A stretch of 64,000 nucleotides of DNA, from the NCBI GenBank assembly GCA_035606665.1, contig DATNEY010000054.1, positions 62,001 through 126,000 on the forward strand. Reading direction: 5' to 3'. Of the stretch, positions 7,635 to 16,357 are shown piece after piece. Source of the DNA: DASUGC01 sp035606665. GTDB lineage: Bacteria > Acidobacteriota > Vicinamibacteria > Vicinamibacterales > SCN-69-37. A model generated the notes under the pieces. It ran no database searches, had not been told where the DNA came from, and saw nothing but the letters and a program-made list of their open reading frames with translations. The stretch's first letter is position 1. Each line of letters starts with the position of its first letter. Made by a program: the position numbers and the translations under genes.

Positions 7635-9227
7635 GTGGCCCTCATCTTGAAGCGTGGTCAGGCCGTACGGCAGTCCCACCTCCTAGGCACACTAATAGCC
7701 CTGCGCTATCGCCTGCTCTGGGCCAAAGCGCGATCGCGCAACGGGCGGATTGTGCTTCTGGTGCTGTCCACCGTCACAGTGGCATTGGCAATCGCCGTCC
7801 TCGCCTTCGGCGGCGGCGTCGCCGAGATCACGGCCTCTCGGCTTGGTCGAGGCGAGTCCCTGGCGCGCCTTCTATTCACGATCGTGTTTGTCGGCTCGAT
7901 TCCGGCGGGAATGCTGCTGAACGCCGGGACATCGGAGGTCTTTTCACGGTCGTCGCTGCGACGGTATCCGATCACGACTCGAACGCGGTTCGCAGCTGAA
8001 CAACTTATCGGCGCGCTCGGTCCCCTGTGGATTGTCGTGGCGGGATTGGCGCTTGGCGTCGCATTCGGAAGCGTGGCCTCTGGAAATGCGTCGCCCTGGC
8101 TCGCCGTTCCGGCGGCCCTCCTCTTTGCCGAGATCTGTCACCTCACATCGCAGTTGCTTCTGCGAATCCTCGAGACGAGCACCTCCAGACGAGGCGGATC
8201 GTTCATCGTGACTCTAGCGGTCATCGCCCTCCTGATTCTCGTGCCGACTCTGAGTGGCGTTCTCGAGACATTCACGTCGTCGAGCGCGCGCCAGCGGCTC
8301 CTCGAGGTGACGCCGCCCTTTGCGGCGGCGCGAGGCGTTGCGGTCGCAGGAGACTTCGTCGGACTCATCCTGTTGGCCGCGTGGGCGACCGCGCTCTGGA
8401 TGTCGCTGGCGCGCCTCGACCAACTACGCATCCGCCGTCCTGCCGGAGCCTGGGACACCTTCGCGAGCCCGCATTGGAACCGTATGTCGCAGCGTCTTGG
8501 GGCGTTGGTCGGTCCTGAAAGGACGGCGCTGGCCACGAAGGTCCTGCTCTACTACCTGCGCAGCCCGCAGACGCGATTCAACTATCCGCTGGCGCTGCCG
8601 CTCGTGGCTCTAACGATGAGCTCATGGGATCGCTCCGAGCAGGCCTTTCTGTTCATGCTCGGCGTCGCGCCGGCGACGGCGTTCCTTGCCACGGGTGGCC
8701 TCTCGATGAATCTGCTCGGATTCGACGGCACAGGGTTCGTTCGCTATTTTCTGGTTCCCGTGCCGATGCGAGAAGTCTTCCGCACCATCGCCCTAGTCAG
8801 TCTGCTCCCGGGTGTGCTCTTGATCCTCATCGGCTCCGCATGCTGGTTCGCACTGTCGCCGATCCCGTTGAGTTTCGTGAAGGGCGCGGCACTCTTGAGT
8901 GCCGCGATAGCCGGCTTACTATCCCTGCATACGCTCGGTCTCTGGACCACGGTTCTTTCGCCAAGCCGAATTCCCTTCGACGCGACGTTCGGCAACCGCT
9001 TGTCACCGGCAGCCAATGCGCTGCTGATCGTCGCCATGGCGCTGTTTTTTGGCCTGCCCATGACACTCACCCGGTTCAGCGAGGCACAAGTGCTGGCTTT
9101 CTGGTGGGTCGTACCGCTGGCGGTCGTGGCCGCCGCCCTGTCATACGCGTTCACGCTGCGACACGGGGCCTCGGTGCTCGCCGCAAGACGCGAGCAAATA
9201 CTCGATGCGCTGGTGCTGCAGTCATGA
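7635..9227 (+). CDS. Large ABC transporter permease, divergent RiPP operon
   Basis: Membrane protein of 530 aa with about twelve hydrophobic segments (for example [20 protein letters not shown] near the N-terminus and [17 protein letters not shown] near 460). Partner of the next ATPase gene, whose ATG overlaps this stop as ATGA. The start is GTG; no upstream ATG in frame is possible without entering the AT-rich promoter. It has two repeats of a six-helix layout, like large exporters that move peptides or lipids. It is distinct from the 235-aa permease of the other operon, so the locus has two separate pumps. Its substrate is unknown; export of the mature peptide is the simplest guess. Confidence 0.8.
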   Translation: MALILKRGQAVRQSHLLGTLIALRYRLLWAKARSRNGRIVLLVLSTVTVALAIAVLAFGGGVAEITASRLGRGESLARLLFTIVFVGSIPAGMLLNAGTSEVFSRSSLRRYPITTRTRFAAEQLIGALGPLWIVVAGLALGVAFGSVASGNASPWLAVPAALLFAEICHLTSQLLLRILETSTSRRGGSFIVTLAVIALLILVPTLSGVLETFTSSSARQRLLEVTPPFAAARGVAVAGDFVGLILLAAWATALWMSLARLDQLRIRRPAGAWDTFASPHWNRMSQRLGALVGPERTALATKVLLYYLRSPQTRFNYPLALPLVALTMSSWDRSEQAFLFMLGVAPATAFLATGGLSMNLLGFDGTGFVRYFLVPVPMREVFRTIALVSLLPGVLLILIGSACWFALSPIPLSFVKGAALLSAAIAGLLSLHTLGLWTTVLSPSRIPFDATFGNRLSPAANALLIVAMALFFGLPMTLTRFSEAQVLAFWWVVPLAVVAAALSYAFTLRHGASVLAARREQILDALVLQS

Positions 9228-10003
9228 GCGTTCCATCTGCGGTGGAGGCGATTCACCTTCGAAAGACGTTTGGGCCTGTGGTCGCCATCGACGACCTCAC
9301 GCTCTCGGTCCCGTCCGGTTCGTTGTTTGGCTTCCTTGGACCGAACGGTGCCGGCAAGAGTACGACGATCGGCTGTCTCACGGGGCTGCTCGACCCAACC
9401 TCGGGCGGGATTCGCCTCCTGGGTGAGGAGATGCACTCGGACGCCGTCGAGTTGCGGCGCCGGCTCGGCGTGATGCCGGAAGCCCTCGGGCTGTTCGACG
9501 GCTTGTATGCGACCGAGTTCCTCATGTTTAGCGCGCGGATGTTCGGACTGGATGCGAGGACCGCAAGACAGAGGGTCGCCGAACTGCTGGAAGCCTTGAA
9601 TCTCGAAGACGAAGGCCGCAAGCGGCTGGCGGATTTCAGCCACGGGATGCGCAAGCGCGTCGCGTTTGCCGCAGCCGTCATTCACAGACCCGACTTGCTC
9701 TTTCTCGATGAACCCTTCGAATCGATCGACCCCGACGGCACGGCCCTTATGAAGTCATGGCTTCGTCGTGTCGTGGCCCGTGGCGGCACGGTCTTCCTCA
9801 CCACCCACGTCCTCGAGATCGCGCAACACTTTTGCGAACGGGTGGGGATTATCGCGCAGGGCGGCCGTCTGGTCTGGGAGGGAGACATCAACTGCCTGAA
9901 GACGGACCAGCCGATCAAGACCGTGAACGGGGAGTTTCGCAGTCTCGAGGCGCTCTTTCTCGCGTTTTCGAATCACCACGACAGGCAACTGGACTGGCTG
10001 TGA
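9224..10003 (+). CDS. ABC transporter ATP-binding protein, divergent RiPP operon
   Basis: 259-aa ATPase that pairs with the 530-aa permease. Walker A is GPNGAGKST near 38, the signature is FSHGMRKR near 138, Walker B is LLFLDEPFE and the H-loop is TTHVLE. Closest in style to CcmA/BcrA-type exporter ATPases. The ATG overlaps the permease stop by ATGA, and its own TGA overlaps a possible GTG of the next gene as GTGA, so permease, ATPase and radical SAM gene are translationally coupled. No C-terminal regulatory extension, unlike the ATPase of the leftward operon. Confidence 0.92.
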   Translation: MSVPSAVEAIHLRKTFGPVVAIDDLTLSVPSGSLFGFLGPNGAGKSTTIGCLTGLLDPTSGGIRLLGEEMHSDAVELRRRLGVMPEALGLFDGLYATEFLMFSARMFGLDARTARQRVAELLEALNLEDEGRKRLADFSHGMRKRVAFAAAVIHRPDLLFLDEPFESIDPDGTALMKSWLRRVVARGGTVFLTTHVLEIAQHFCERVGIIAQGGRLVWEGDINCLKTDQPIKTVNGEFRSLEALFLAFSNHHDRQLDWL

Positions 10004-10008
10004 AGTCG

Positions 10009-12045
10009 ATGCGTCCCCAACCGATCTCGCGCTTACGTTTTCTCTCGGTGGTGCCGCCGATTTGCGAACCCAACTCGCACTACCCATCGACGACCTACCT
10101 GACGGGCTTCCTACGCGCCAGAGGATGGACGGCTTCCCAGGCTGATGCGTCCTTGTTGCTGCTTCTGCGTATCTTCTCCCGCCAGGGTCTGCTCCGAATT
10201 GTCGAGGCGTTGAGAGGCCGTTACCCCGTACCCGGTGGAACGGGCACACCGAATTCAGTTCGACTTCTGATGGCGCAGTCCGACCGCTTCGTCGAAAGGT
10301 GCGAACTGGCTGTGCGCTTCCTTCAAGGTCACGAACCGGGACTTGCGGCTCGGATCGCGGGCGGAGCGTTTCTACCGCGGGGTTCCTATTCGCGGTTCGC
10401 CGCACAATGCGACCATCACCTCGGCGTGGAGCGACTCCGGCGACTCACCGCCCGCCACGAAGAGCCGGCAGCGCAGGAAGCTCACCTCGCAGTTCAGCCG
10501 GATGCGCTCACGTGGCTGTTCGGCTCCGCGGGTATTCACGATCGGGCGGCCTACGTGGCTACCGGGTTCCTGCGCGATGTTGAATGCGCGATACGGGACG
10601 GACTTGATTCGCGTTTCCATCTGGAGAGCTTCGGGCTCGAGGCTGCCCAGATGGCTGCAGACTTCGGAACGTTTGCTCGGGCACTGCAGCACCGCACGAT
10701 TCTCGACGACATGATGGAAGACGTCCTCGACGACGCGCTGATCGAGCACCAACCGGACGTGCTGGGCTTTACTGTGCCCTTCGGCGGGAACCTCTACGGC
10801 GCATTCCGCCTGGCGGCGGAGGCCAAGCGGTTCTCCCCCGGCATCACAACAGTCGCCGGGGGCGGGTTTGTCAGCTGCTGCCTCCGAGAGGTATCGAACC
10901 CGGATGTCTTCGACTACTTCGACTACATCGTCCTCGACGATGGGGAACAACCCCTCCTGTGCTTACTCGAGTTCCTGTCCGGAAGGCGTGAGCGGAACAA
11001 TCTCCTGCGAACGTATTGCCGCCGCGACGGCCAGGTGGAGTTGATCTCTACTCCCCGCGAACGCGACATCCGGCCCGGCGTGGCGCCAGCCCCCACGGCC
11101 CAGGGGTTACCAATTGACCGCTACATCGGATTGCACACCCCGATACCGGGCCCCTGGGCTCGAGACAAGGCCAACAAGCTCACAGTGGCGCATGGATGCT
11201 ACTGGGGCAAATGCACCTTCTGTGACACCGGTCTCGACTACATTGGCCGCTATGACCCGGCGCCAGCCGAAGCGATTGTCGACAGAATCGAAGCACTGAT
11301 ATCCGAAAACTCGATCAGGTTGTTCCATTTCGTGGACGAAGCCGCTCCACCACGGTTGCTTGGGCAGGTTGCGGAAGCCCTCTTGAGAAGGCGAGTGGCG
11401 ATCACGTGGTGGAGCAACATCCGCTTCGAGCGCGCCTTCACGCCGAACCTTGTCTCACTCCTTGCGGAGTCGGGTTGTGTGTGCGTCAGCGGCGGTCTCG
11501 AAGTCGCCTCGGATCGTCTGCTTGCACTGATGAGCAAGGGGACGACCGTGGCAGACGTGGCCCGGACGACCGGACACTTCCGGGACGCACGCGTGGCGGT
11601 TCATGCCTATCTCATGTATGGGTATCCGGGCCAGACGGCGCAAGAGATCATCGACTCGCTCGAGTGCGTCCGCCAGTTGTTCGTGGCTCGATGCCTCGCG
11701 TCCGGGTTCTGGCACCGTTTCGTTCCCACGAAATACAGTCCGATTGGACGAAAGCCCTGGGACCACGGCCTCCAATTGACTCCCAGAGCCAAGCCGGATT
11801 TCGTGGACTACGCGCTCCCGTTCGAAACCAGCGAAACGGGCGGCGTCAACTACGGTGCTTTTGGTCCAGGCCTCGAAGCCGCGCTTCGCTGCTACATCAA
11901 CGACGTTGGTGTCGACCTGGAGGTCCGGCGATGGTTTGCGTTCAAAGTACCGCCGCCGTCGATCCCCTCCGACATGATTGAACGCCTCGTTGGTGACGCC
12001 ACCCTGACGAAGGATGAGCGATCAGCGAGCGTCGGACGCACCTGA
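10009..12045 (+). CDS. Cobalamin-type radical SAM enzyme (candidate RiPP C-methyltransferase)
   Basis: 678 aa. Residues 1-240 are a poorly recognisable N-terminal domain opening with FLSVVPPICEPNSHYPSTTY, the 'PPxxxxHYP' style of cobalamin-dependent radical SAM proteins. Residues about 243-325 match the B12-binding Rossmann fold (PDVLGFTVPFGGNLYGAFRL, TTVAGGGFVS, YIVLDDGE). The radical SAM motif is C397-x4-C402-x2-C405 (CYWGKCTFC), a spacing seen in this branch. Known relatives methylate unactivated carbon in RiPPs, but some do other chemistry. The start is ATG at 10009; a GTG at 10000 overlapping the ATPase stop is an equal alternative. The next gene follows after 12 bases with an SD. Substrate assumed to be the 72-aa precursor by context. 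Confidence 0.85.
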   Translation: MRPQPISRLRFLSVVPPICEPNSHYPSTTYLTGFLRARGWTASQADASLLLLLRIFSRQGLLRIVEALRGRYPVPGGTGTPNSVRLLMAQSDRFVERCELAVRFLQGHEPGLAARIAGGAFLPRGSYSRFAAQCDHHLGVERLRRLTARHEEPAAQEAHLAVQPDALTWLFGSAGIHDRAAYVATGFLRDVECAIRDGLDSRFHLESFGLEAAQMAADFGTFARALQHRTILDDMMEDVLDDALIEHQPDVLGFTVPFGGNLYGAFRLAAEAKRFSPGITTVAGGGFVSCCLREVSNPDVFDYFDYIVLDDGEQPLLCLLEFLSGRRERNNLLRTYCRRDGQVELISTPRERDIRPGVAPAPTAQGLPIDRYIGLHTPIPGPWARDKANKLTVAHGCYWGKCTFCDTGLDYIGRYDPAPAEAIVDRIEALISENSIRLFHFVDEAAPPRLLGQVAEALLRRRVAITWWSNIRFERAFTPNLVSLLAESGCVCVSGGLEVASDRLLALMSKGTTVADVARTTGHFRDARVAVHAYLMYGYPGQTAQEIIDSLECVRQLFVARCLASGFWHRFVPTKYSPIGRKPWDHGLQLTPRAKPDFVDYALPFETSETGGVNYGAFGPGLEAALRCYINDVGVDLEVRRWFAFKVPPPSIPSDMIERLVGDATLTKDERSASVGRT

Positions 12046-12057
12046 GGGAGGTCCGTG

Positions 12058-13140
12058 ATGCCGAATCACAACCAACGTTGGCTCGAGACCATTCTCGAGC
12101 GGTCTGTTCCGCCTGAGCCCATGGCGAACTGTTCCCGTTGCCCGATGTGCGCGCCTGAAGGCGCTCCGAGAGGCGAAGGCCGAAACTGGTACAAGAGTTC
12201 AGCAAAGTGCTGCACCTATTGGCCCGCTCTGCCGAATTACACCGTTGGTGGAATTCTCAACGACGCGAGCGCGGAGGGTCAGCTCAGCCGCCATCCGCTG
12301 ACCGCATACGCCACATCAGTTGAGGCGAACCCGCGCGGCGTCAACGTGCCCTTCGATTATCAGGTGTCCTACCTGCACTACCGGGACCAGTTCGGGCAAA
12401 GCGGGCGTTTGTTGTGTCCTTACTACACGTCAGAGGCCACCGGCGTAGAAGGCAGCGGCGGTTGTCAGATTTGGCGGCACCGACCTGCCGTGTGCATGAC
12501 GTTCTTCTGCAAGATCTCGAGCGGACCGCTCGGTCAACGCTTCTGGTCGGAAGCAAAGCGTTTGCTACTGGCTATCGAGGAGCGTCTGCCCGTCTGGTGC
12601 GCGAAGGAGCTGGGGATCGCGCCTGCGGGACTCCTGACTCCGTTGTCTCAGCCCGACCGGCTCTCGCGCGAGCCCGCCAATCGGCAGACCAGCAGCACGA
12701 ACCCGAAGCCGGTGCCGGCTGAATCGTGGGGGCCCTGGCGTAACCGAGAGGTCGAGTTCTTCATCAACTGCGAACGGCTCGTCGCATCGCTGTCATGGCC
12801 TGAGGTCGTCGCAATCTGCGGCGCCGAAGTCGGCGCGCTCGGCTCCGTCGTCCACTCGACATCGGTCGAGATGCTCAGTCAGGACATGCCGGCGCGGATG
12901 TCGCTGGGGCCGATGCAACTGCTCGGCACCACGCCGCGCGGCGTGATGGTCAGCACGTACCGCACAACGGATCCACGGGAGCTGGACCGCCGTCTACTCG
13001 CATGTCTGTTAGAGGTTGACAATGCCACGGCCGAGGAAATCACGAATATCGCTGCACAGCGGTATGGCATCAGTCTGGACAACGCGTTGATTAGACGACT
13101 GGCCGAATTCGGTATCCTTCGCGGTTCACCTGGGCAATAG
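12058..13140 (+). CDS. Nine-cysteine cluster protein (YkgJ-like), RiPP-associated
   Basis: 360-aa protein of unknown function. Cysteines are grouped as C25-x2-C28-x2-C31, C51-C52 (KCCTYWPALPNY), C120 (LLCPYY), C136, C146 and C151 (GCQIWRHRPAVCMTFFC). The set resembles the Fe-S/zinc cysteine-cluster proteins of the YkgJ type, with long extra sequence; the second half (180-360) has no motif I recognise. It directly follows the cobalamin radical SAM gene with a GGGAGG SD before ATG 12058 (GTG 12055 is also possible). Its place suggests an electron-transfer, metal-handling or accessory role in peptide maturation; this is inference. It ends the rightward operon; the next gene is convergent. Confidence 0.75.
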   Translation: MPNHNQRWLETILERSVPPEPMANCSRCPMCAPEGAPRGEGRNWYKSSAKCCTYWPALPNYTVGGILNDASAEGQLSRHPLTAYATSVEANPRGVNVPFDYQVSYLHYRDQFGQSGRLLCPYYTSEATGVEGSGGCQIWRHRPAVCMTFFCKISSGPLGQRFWSEAKRLLLAIEERLPVWCAKELGIAPAGLLTPLSQPDRLSREPANRQTSSTNPKPVPAESWGPWRNREVEFFINCERLVASLSWPEVVAICGAEVGALGSVVHSTSVEMLSQDMPARMSLGPMQLLGTTPRGVMVSTYRTTDPRELDRRLLACLLEVDNATAEEITNIAAQRYGISLDNALIRRLAEFGILRGSPGQ

Positions 13141-13239
13141 ACGGCCGCTCCCGCTGCGCCTGAAGTGGCGAGGATTGCGACCGTATCGCCCTTCGCTGGG
13201 GGCAGGCCTCGTCCCGCGCTACGACCAACAAAACTTGTT

Positions 13240-14664
13240 TCATTTTCTTTTCAGTCTCAACGAAGGGTCTTTCCCAAGAGCATTGTTAAGCAACTGCAGG
13301 CCCCGCAGGTACATCGCGACCTGCCGATCCGGGCTCTCCGCGTGGAGCGGCAGCATGCTGAGGAACAGCAGCGCCGTGATCAGCGTGATCTCCCGCCTGT
13401 CGAATAGCGAGAAGAACCTTCGCTCGAAGCAACGGCGAACCTCCGCCTGACGTGTGGCGGCGTGGACGTCAAAGCGAACGTCGTCGCCTTTTACGACGAC
13501 ACTGAAGAGATCATTGATGATCGAATCGTAGTTGCCGATCAGCGAGTGATACAGCTTGGCGACGTCATAGCGTGGATCGCCATAGATGCCTGGCGCGCCG
13601 AAGCGGCCGCGCGGATCGACGAAGCGGCAGACGCCGCTGTGCAGGTCGAAGAGGATGTTCGAGAAGCCGAGGTCGCCGTGGATGACCGACCAGGTGAAGC
13701 GCTCGTCGAGCGCGCCGACCGCGGCCTCGATCCGGTCCCACAAGGCATGGACCCCGGCGAGCCGCCGGCCGTTGACCACCACCGCCGGTCGGGCGAGCAG
13801 CGACATCAGGAGCGGCGGCCCGGCGACCCGGGCGATGCGGCGCGCCGTCTTGCCGAGATACATCTCGGCGAGCACCCCAGGTGGAGATGGTGCGCGCTCG
13901 GTCATGAAGCGCCCAGCCACAACGTCGAGCAGCCGCGAGAAGATGTCGTCCCAGACCGCGACCTCCAAGTCGGCGAAGAGGAACAGTTCGCTGAGCGATG
14001 GGTAGGCGTAGTACTCCATGCGCAGCCAGGGACGCTCGGCATCGCGGCTGGCGTCGAGCACGCGCGGGAAGAAGACGGCGAGGTGAGGAGGGAGGCGCTG
14101 GAGATAGTCGATCTGGTCCACGAGCGAGGCGGGCCGTCGGCTGCTTTTGGTGACTACCCCGGCGCCGAGGTCGTAAACCAACGTGTTGAAGGAGCGTTCG
14201 CGCACGACTGGGCCGTGCGTCCACCGGCGCGCCGGCTCGGGACTTCCGGAGGCGCAGCGCCCGTCGCCGTCGAACGCGCCAGTGCGGGCGAGCGACGCCC
14301 GCGCCAGGCGCTCGAGCCTCGCCGGGCCGACCACCTCCACCGGCGCCCCGTCCGGCAGGATGCGCCGGCACGAAGCCACCGCCTCCGCGATTGGGGCCTC
14401 AGGGGCCACAGTCACGACGCGGAGATCCCCGCCGGGGCCGATGACGCTGCGGCAGAGCGCCTCGAGGAAGCTCGACCGGCCGCTGGCGGCCCACACGAAG
14501 CGCCGTCGGCCGCGGCGTACCAGCTCGCGGACCGCCCAGAAGAGTACAGGACGACCGAAAAGCGGCCCCAAGGCGATGCCCGCGGACGTGGTCAGCGCCG
14601 GCTGGCCGCCTGGCGCCGCGCGGTGGGCCACCAGCAGCACCCGGGAGTCGTCGGCCTTGGTCAT
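13240..14664 (-). CDS. APH/choline-kinase-fold phosphotransferase with N-terminal extra domain
   Basis: 474 aa. Residues about 150-440 are an aminoglycoside-phosphotransferase/choline-kinase fold: Brenner loop H329-G-D331-L-G-F-S-N336 and the metal Asp in FVD350. Residues 1-130 form a separate alpha/beta domain (AGIALGPLFGRPVLFWAVREL) that looks like a nucleotidyltransferase- or sugar-phosphate-type Rossmann fold but lacks the usual G-x-G-x-R signature, so its role is open. Last gene of a leftward four-gene glycan block, 40 bases after the dioxygenase. Likely phosphorylates a small polar alcohol or sugar used to decorate a surface polysaccharide; the substrate cannot be named. It converges on the RiPP operon across a 99-base gap. 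Confidence 0.75.
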   Translation of the reverse strand: MTKADDSRVLLVAHRAAPGGQPALTTSAGIALGPLFGRPVLFWAVRELVRRGRRRFVWAASGRSSFLEALCRSVIGPGGDLRVVTVAPEAPIAEAVASCRRILPDGAPVEVVGPARLERLARASLARTGAFDGDGRCASGSPEPARRWTHGPVVRERSFNTLVYDLGAGVVTKSSRRPASLVDQIDYLQRLPPHLAVFFPRVLDASRDAERPWLRMEYYAYPSLSELFLFADLEVAVWDDIFSRLLDVVAGRFMTERAPSPPGVLAEMYLGKTARRIARVAGPPLLMSLLARPAVVVNGRRLAGVHALWDRIEAAVGALDERFTWSVIHGDLGFSNILFDLHSGVCRFVDPRGRFGAPGIYGDPRYDVAKLYHSLIGNYDSIINDLFSVVVKGDDVRFDVHAATRQAEVRRCFERRFFSLFDRREITLITALLFLSMLPLHAESPDRQVAMYLRGLQLLNNALGKDPSLRLKRK

Positions 14665-14704
14665 ATGTTCTTTGGCTCGGGAAACGACCCACGGCCGCGC
14701 CCGG

Positions 14705-16357
14705 TCAGAGGTCCATGCCCACGGTCACGACCGCCGCGCGCATCGCGTCGGGGCCCTCGATCTCCACTACCTCGAGCGGCTCCCGTCGCCAGTCGAGCTC
14801 GCCCCAGAAGAGCCGGTCTCGGCCACCCTGCTCTCGGATGTAGGTGACGAGCCAGTAGTAGTTGGCGCGCGCAAACGGCCGGATCCTCCGCGGCGGGGTC
14901 GGCGACGACCAGCGGAGCGGCACGAGTGTCCCGGTCATCCGACCTGCGTCCTCGGTGATCGCGGCCCAGGGCACAGCCGCGCCTGGCTCGCCGGCCGGCG
15001 CCACATCGACGACGACGCCGAAATGCTCCTCGGTGGCGATCGAGGCAAGATGGATGTCGTGGACCTCCATGTCGGCGGGGGCGATGAGGAAGGGGTCGGT
15101 CGCATTCCAGGAGCGGCCGTCTCCCAGCGGGCCGCTCCAGCGGCAGCTCACCCCCGAGCCGTCACCCGCTACGAGGTAGACGACCCACCCCCAGGCCACG
15201 CGAGTGGCGTCCCCTAGGCCGTTGAAGTGGACCTGGCCACCGCGGCTGTCGGGGAACTCGGCGAGCCGCTCCCATCGTGCGAGGTCGTCGCTGGCGAGAA
15301 GCAGCGTCGAGCCAGCGTCCTCGCGCGTCGCGCAGAGGAACGTGCGATCACCGGCCTGGAGCGCGTTCAACCCGGCGAGCGGACCGCCGCTCAGATCGAG
15401 CCCCGCGGCGTCGTCGACGTCCTCGACCGGTCTCCAACTCACGAGGTCTTGGCTCACCAAGTGGCGCAGCCGGCGCGGGTCGGCGCGGTCGATGGCGAGC
15501 AGCCGGCTCGCGCCGCGTATGTGGAGTGCCGCCTGGCCGACGATACCGGCCTCGCCGGCGAAGCCATCGCGGAGAGTGTGAGCCGCGCCGGCGGCGACCT
15601 CCGGGAACCGGAAGCGGATACCGAAGCGCTCCGCCAGGTAGCGGTTCGAAAGCGACTTCTCGATCGTCGACATGTCGTCGAACGGCTTGTGACCGGGCGC
15701 GACGCGCCGGTCCGGGTACCACCGGAACAGCAGCACTTGGCGGACGTGCTCGGGGTCGGCGACGTTGTTGGTGCCGCAGTGGCCCAGAAGGTGGTGCACG
15801 ACGAGCACGTCTCCCGGCTCAGCCAGGAGTTCCGTGCCCTCGCCGCCGAGACCGGTCAGATCAGCGTTGGGGGCGAAGCGGTCGAGCGTCTCCGACATGA
15901 GGGTGCGGTAGAACCGATGGGAGCCGTCGATGTAGACGAGTGCCCCGCCGCGCGGGCGAACCGGCGTCAGGAAAGTGAATGAGGAGACGACCCAGTCGGA
16001 CGGGGCGAGCGTCGGGTAGTCGTCGTCGAGGTGTATCTGCTGGAAGCGCCAAACCGCGTCCGGGTCGTAGGCGCGCGGGTGGTGGTCGCTGAAGCGATGG
16101 CGCAGCACGTATCGCGGCCCGGCGAGTTCGGCGACCGCGGCGGCCACCGTCTCGCTGCAGCAGGCCTCGACCTCCGGGCTGCTCGTATCGGGAGCGGGCA
16201 AAGCCAACTTCTCGAGCGCGGCGGCGACCACGTCGGGTCCCACGGCGCGTTTCAAGACCAGGAACCCGTGGGCGATGAAGTGCTCGTGATCGGCCGGCGA
16301 CAGCACGGTGGCCGCGGAGCGCTCGGTCGCGGTAGGGGCTTTGCTCTTTGGGATCAT
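14705..16357 (-). CDS. Phytanoyl-CoA dioxygenase-like domain fused to a beta-propeller
   Basis: 550 aa. Residues about 20-225 are a PhyH-type Fe(II)/2-oxoglutarate oxygenase: H109-x-D111 (QIHLDDDYP), the distal His in LLGHCGTNN (H193) and R206 or R212 as the 2-oxoglutarate-binding Arg. Residues about 270-550 look like a five-bladed beta-propeller of the GH43/GH32-like fold (blade motifs VSQDLVSWRPVED, LASDDLARWERL, RWSGPLGDGRSW). I know of no standard enzyme with this pair; one reading is a propeller that binds a sugar which the oxygenase hydroxylates. The ATG overlaps the stop of the nucleotidyltransferase gene (ATGA), so it belongs with glycan synthesis. Confidence 0.75.
   Translation of the reverse strand: MIPKSKAPTATERSAATVLSPADHEHFIAHGFLVLKRAVGPDVVAAALEKLALPAPDTSSPEVEACCSETVAAAVAELAGPRYVLRHRFSDHHPRAYDPDAVWRFQQIHLDDDYPTLAPSDWVVSSFTFLTPVRPRGGALVYIDGSHRFYRTLMSETLDRFAPNADLTGLGGEGTELLAEPGDVLVVHHLLGHCGTNNVADPEHVRQVLLFRWYPDRRVAPGHKPFDDMSTIEKSLSNRYLAERFGIRFRFPEVAAGAAHTLRDGFAGEAGIVGQAALHIRGASRLLAIDRADPRRLRHLVSQDLVSWRPVEDVDDAAGLDLSGGPLAGLNALQAGDRTFLCATREDAGSTLLLASDDLARWERLAEFPDSRGGQVHFNGLGDATRVAWGWVVYLVAGDGSGVSCRWSGPLGDGRSWNATDPFLIAPADMEVHDIHLASIATEEHFGVVVDVAPAGEPGAAVPWAAITEDAGRMTGTLVPLRWSSPTPPRRIRPFARANYYWLVTYIREQGGRDRLFWGELDWRREPLEVVEIEGPDAMRAAVVTVGMDL

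Noticed and set aside
7342..7679. Leftward short frames upstream of the precursor (7342-7596, 7427-7645, 7497-7679) as extra precursors
   Set aside because: One is Ser/Thr-rich and has an SD-like AGAGAAGAG, which was tempting for a LanM substrate, but third positions are not consistently coding-like, the frame overlaps the precursor start, and the stretch is the only space for both promoters.
13462..14847. Rightward 461-codon frame
   Set aside because: Antisense to the kinase gene, which has a clear HGD-N-D motif set; product is low-complexity.
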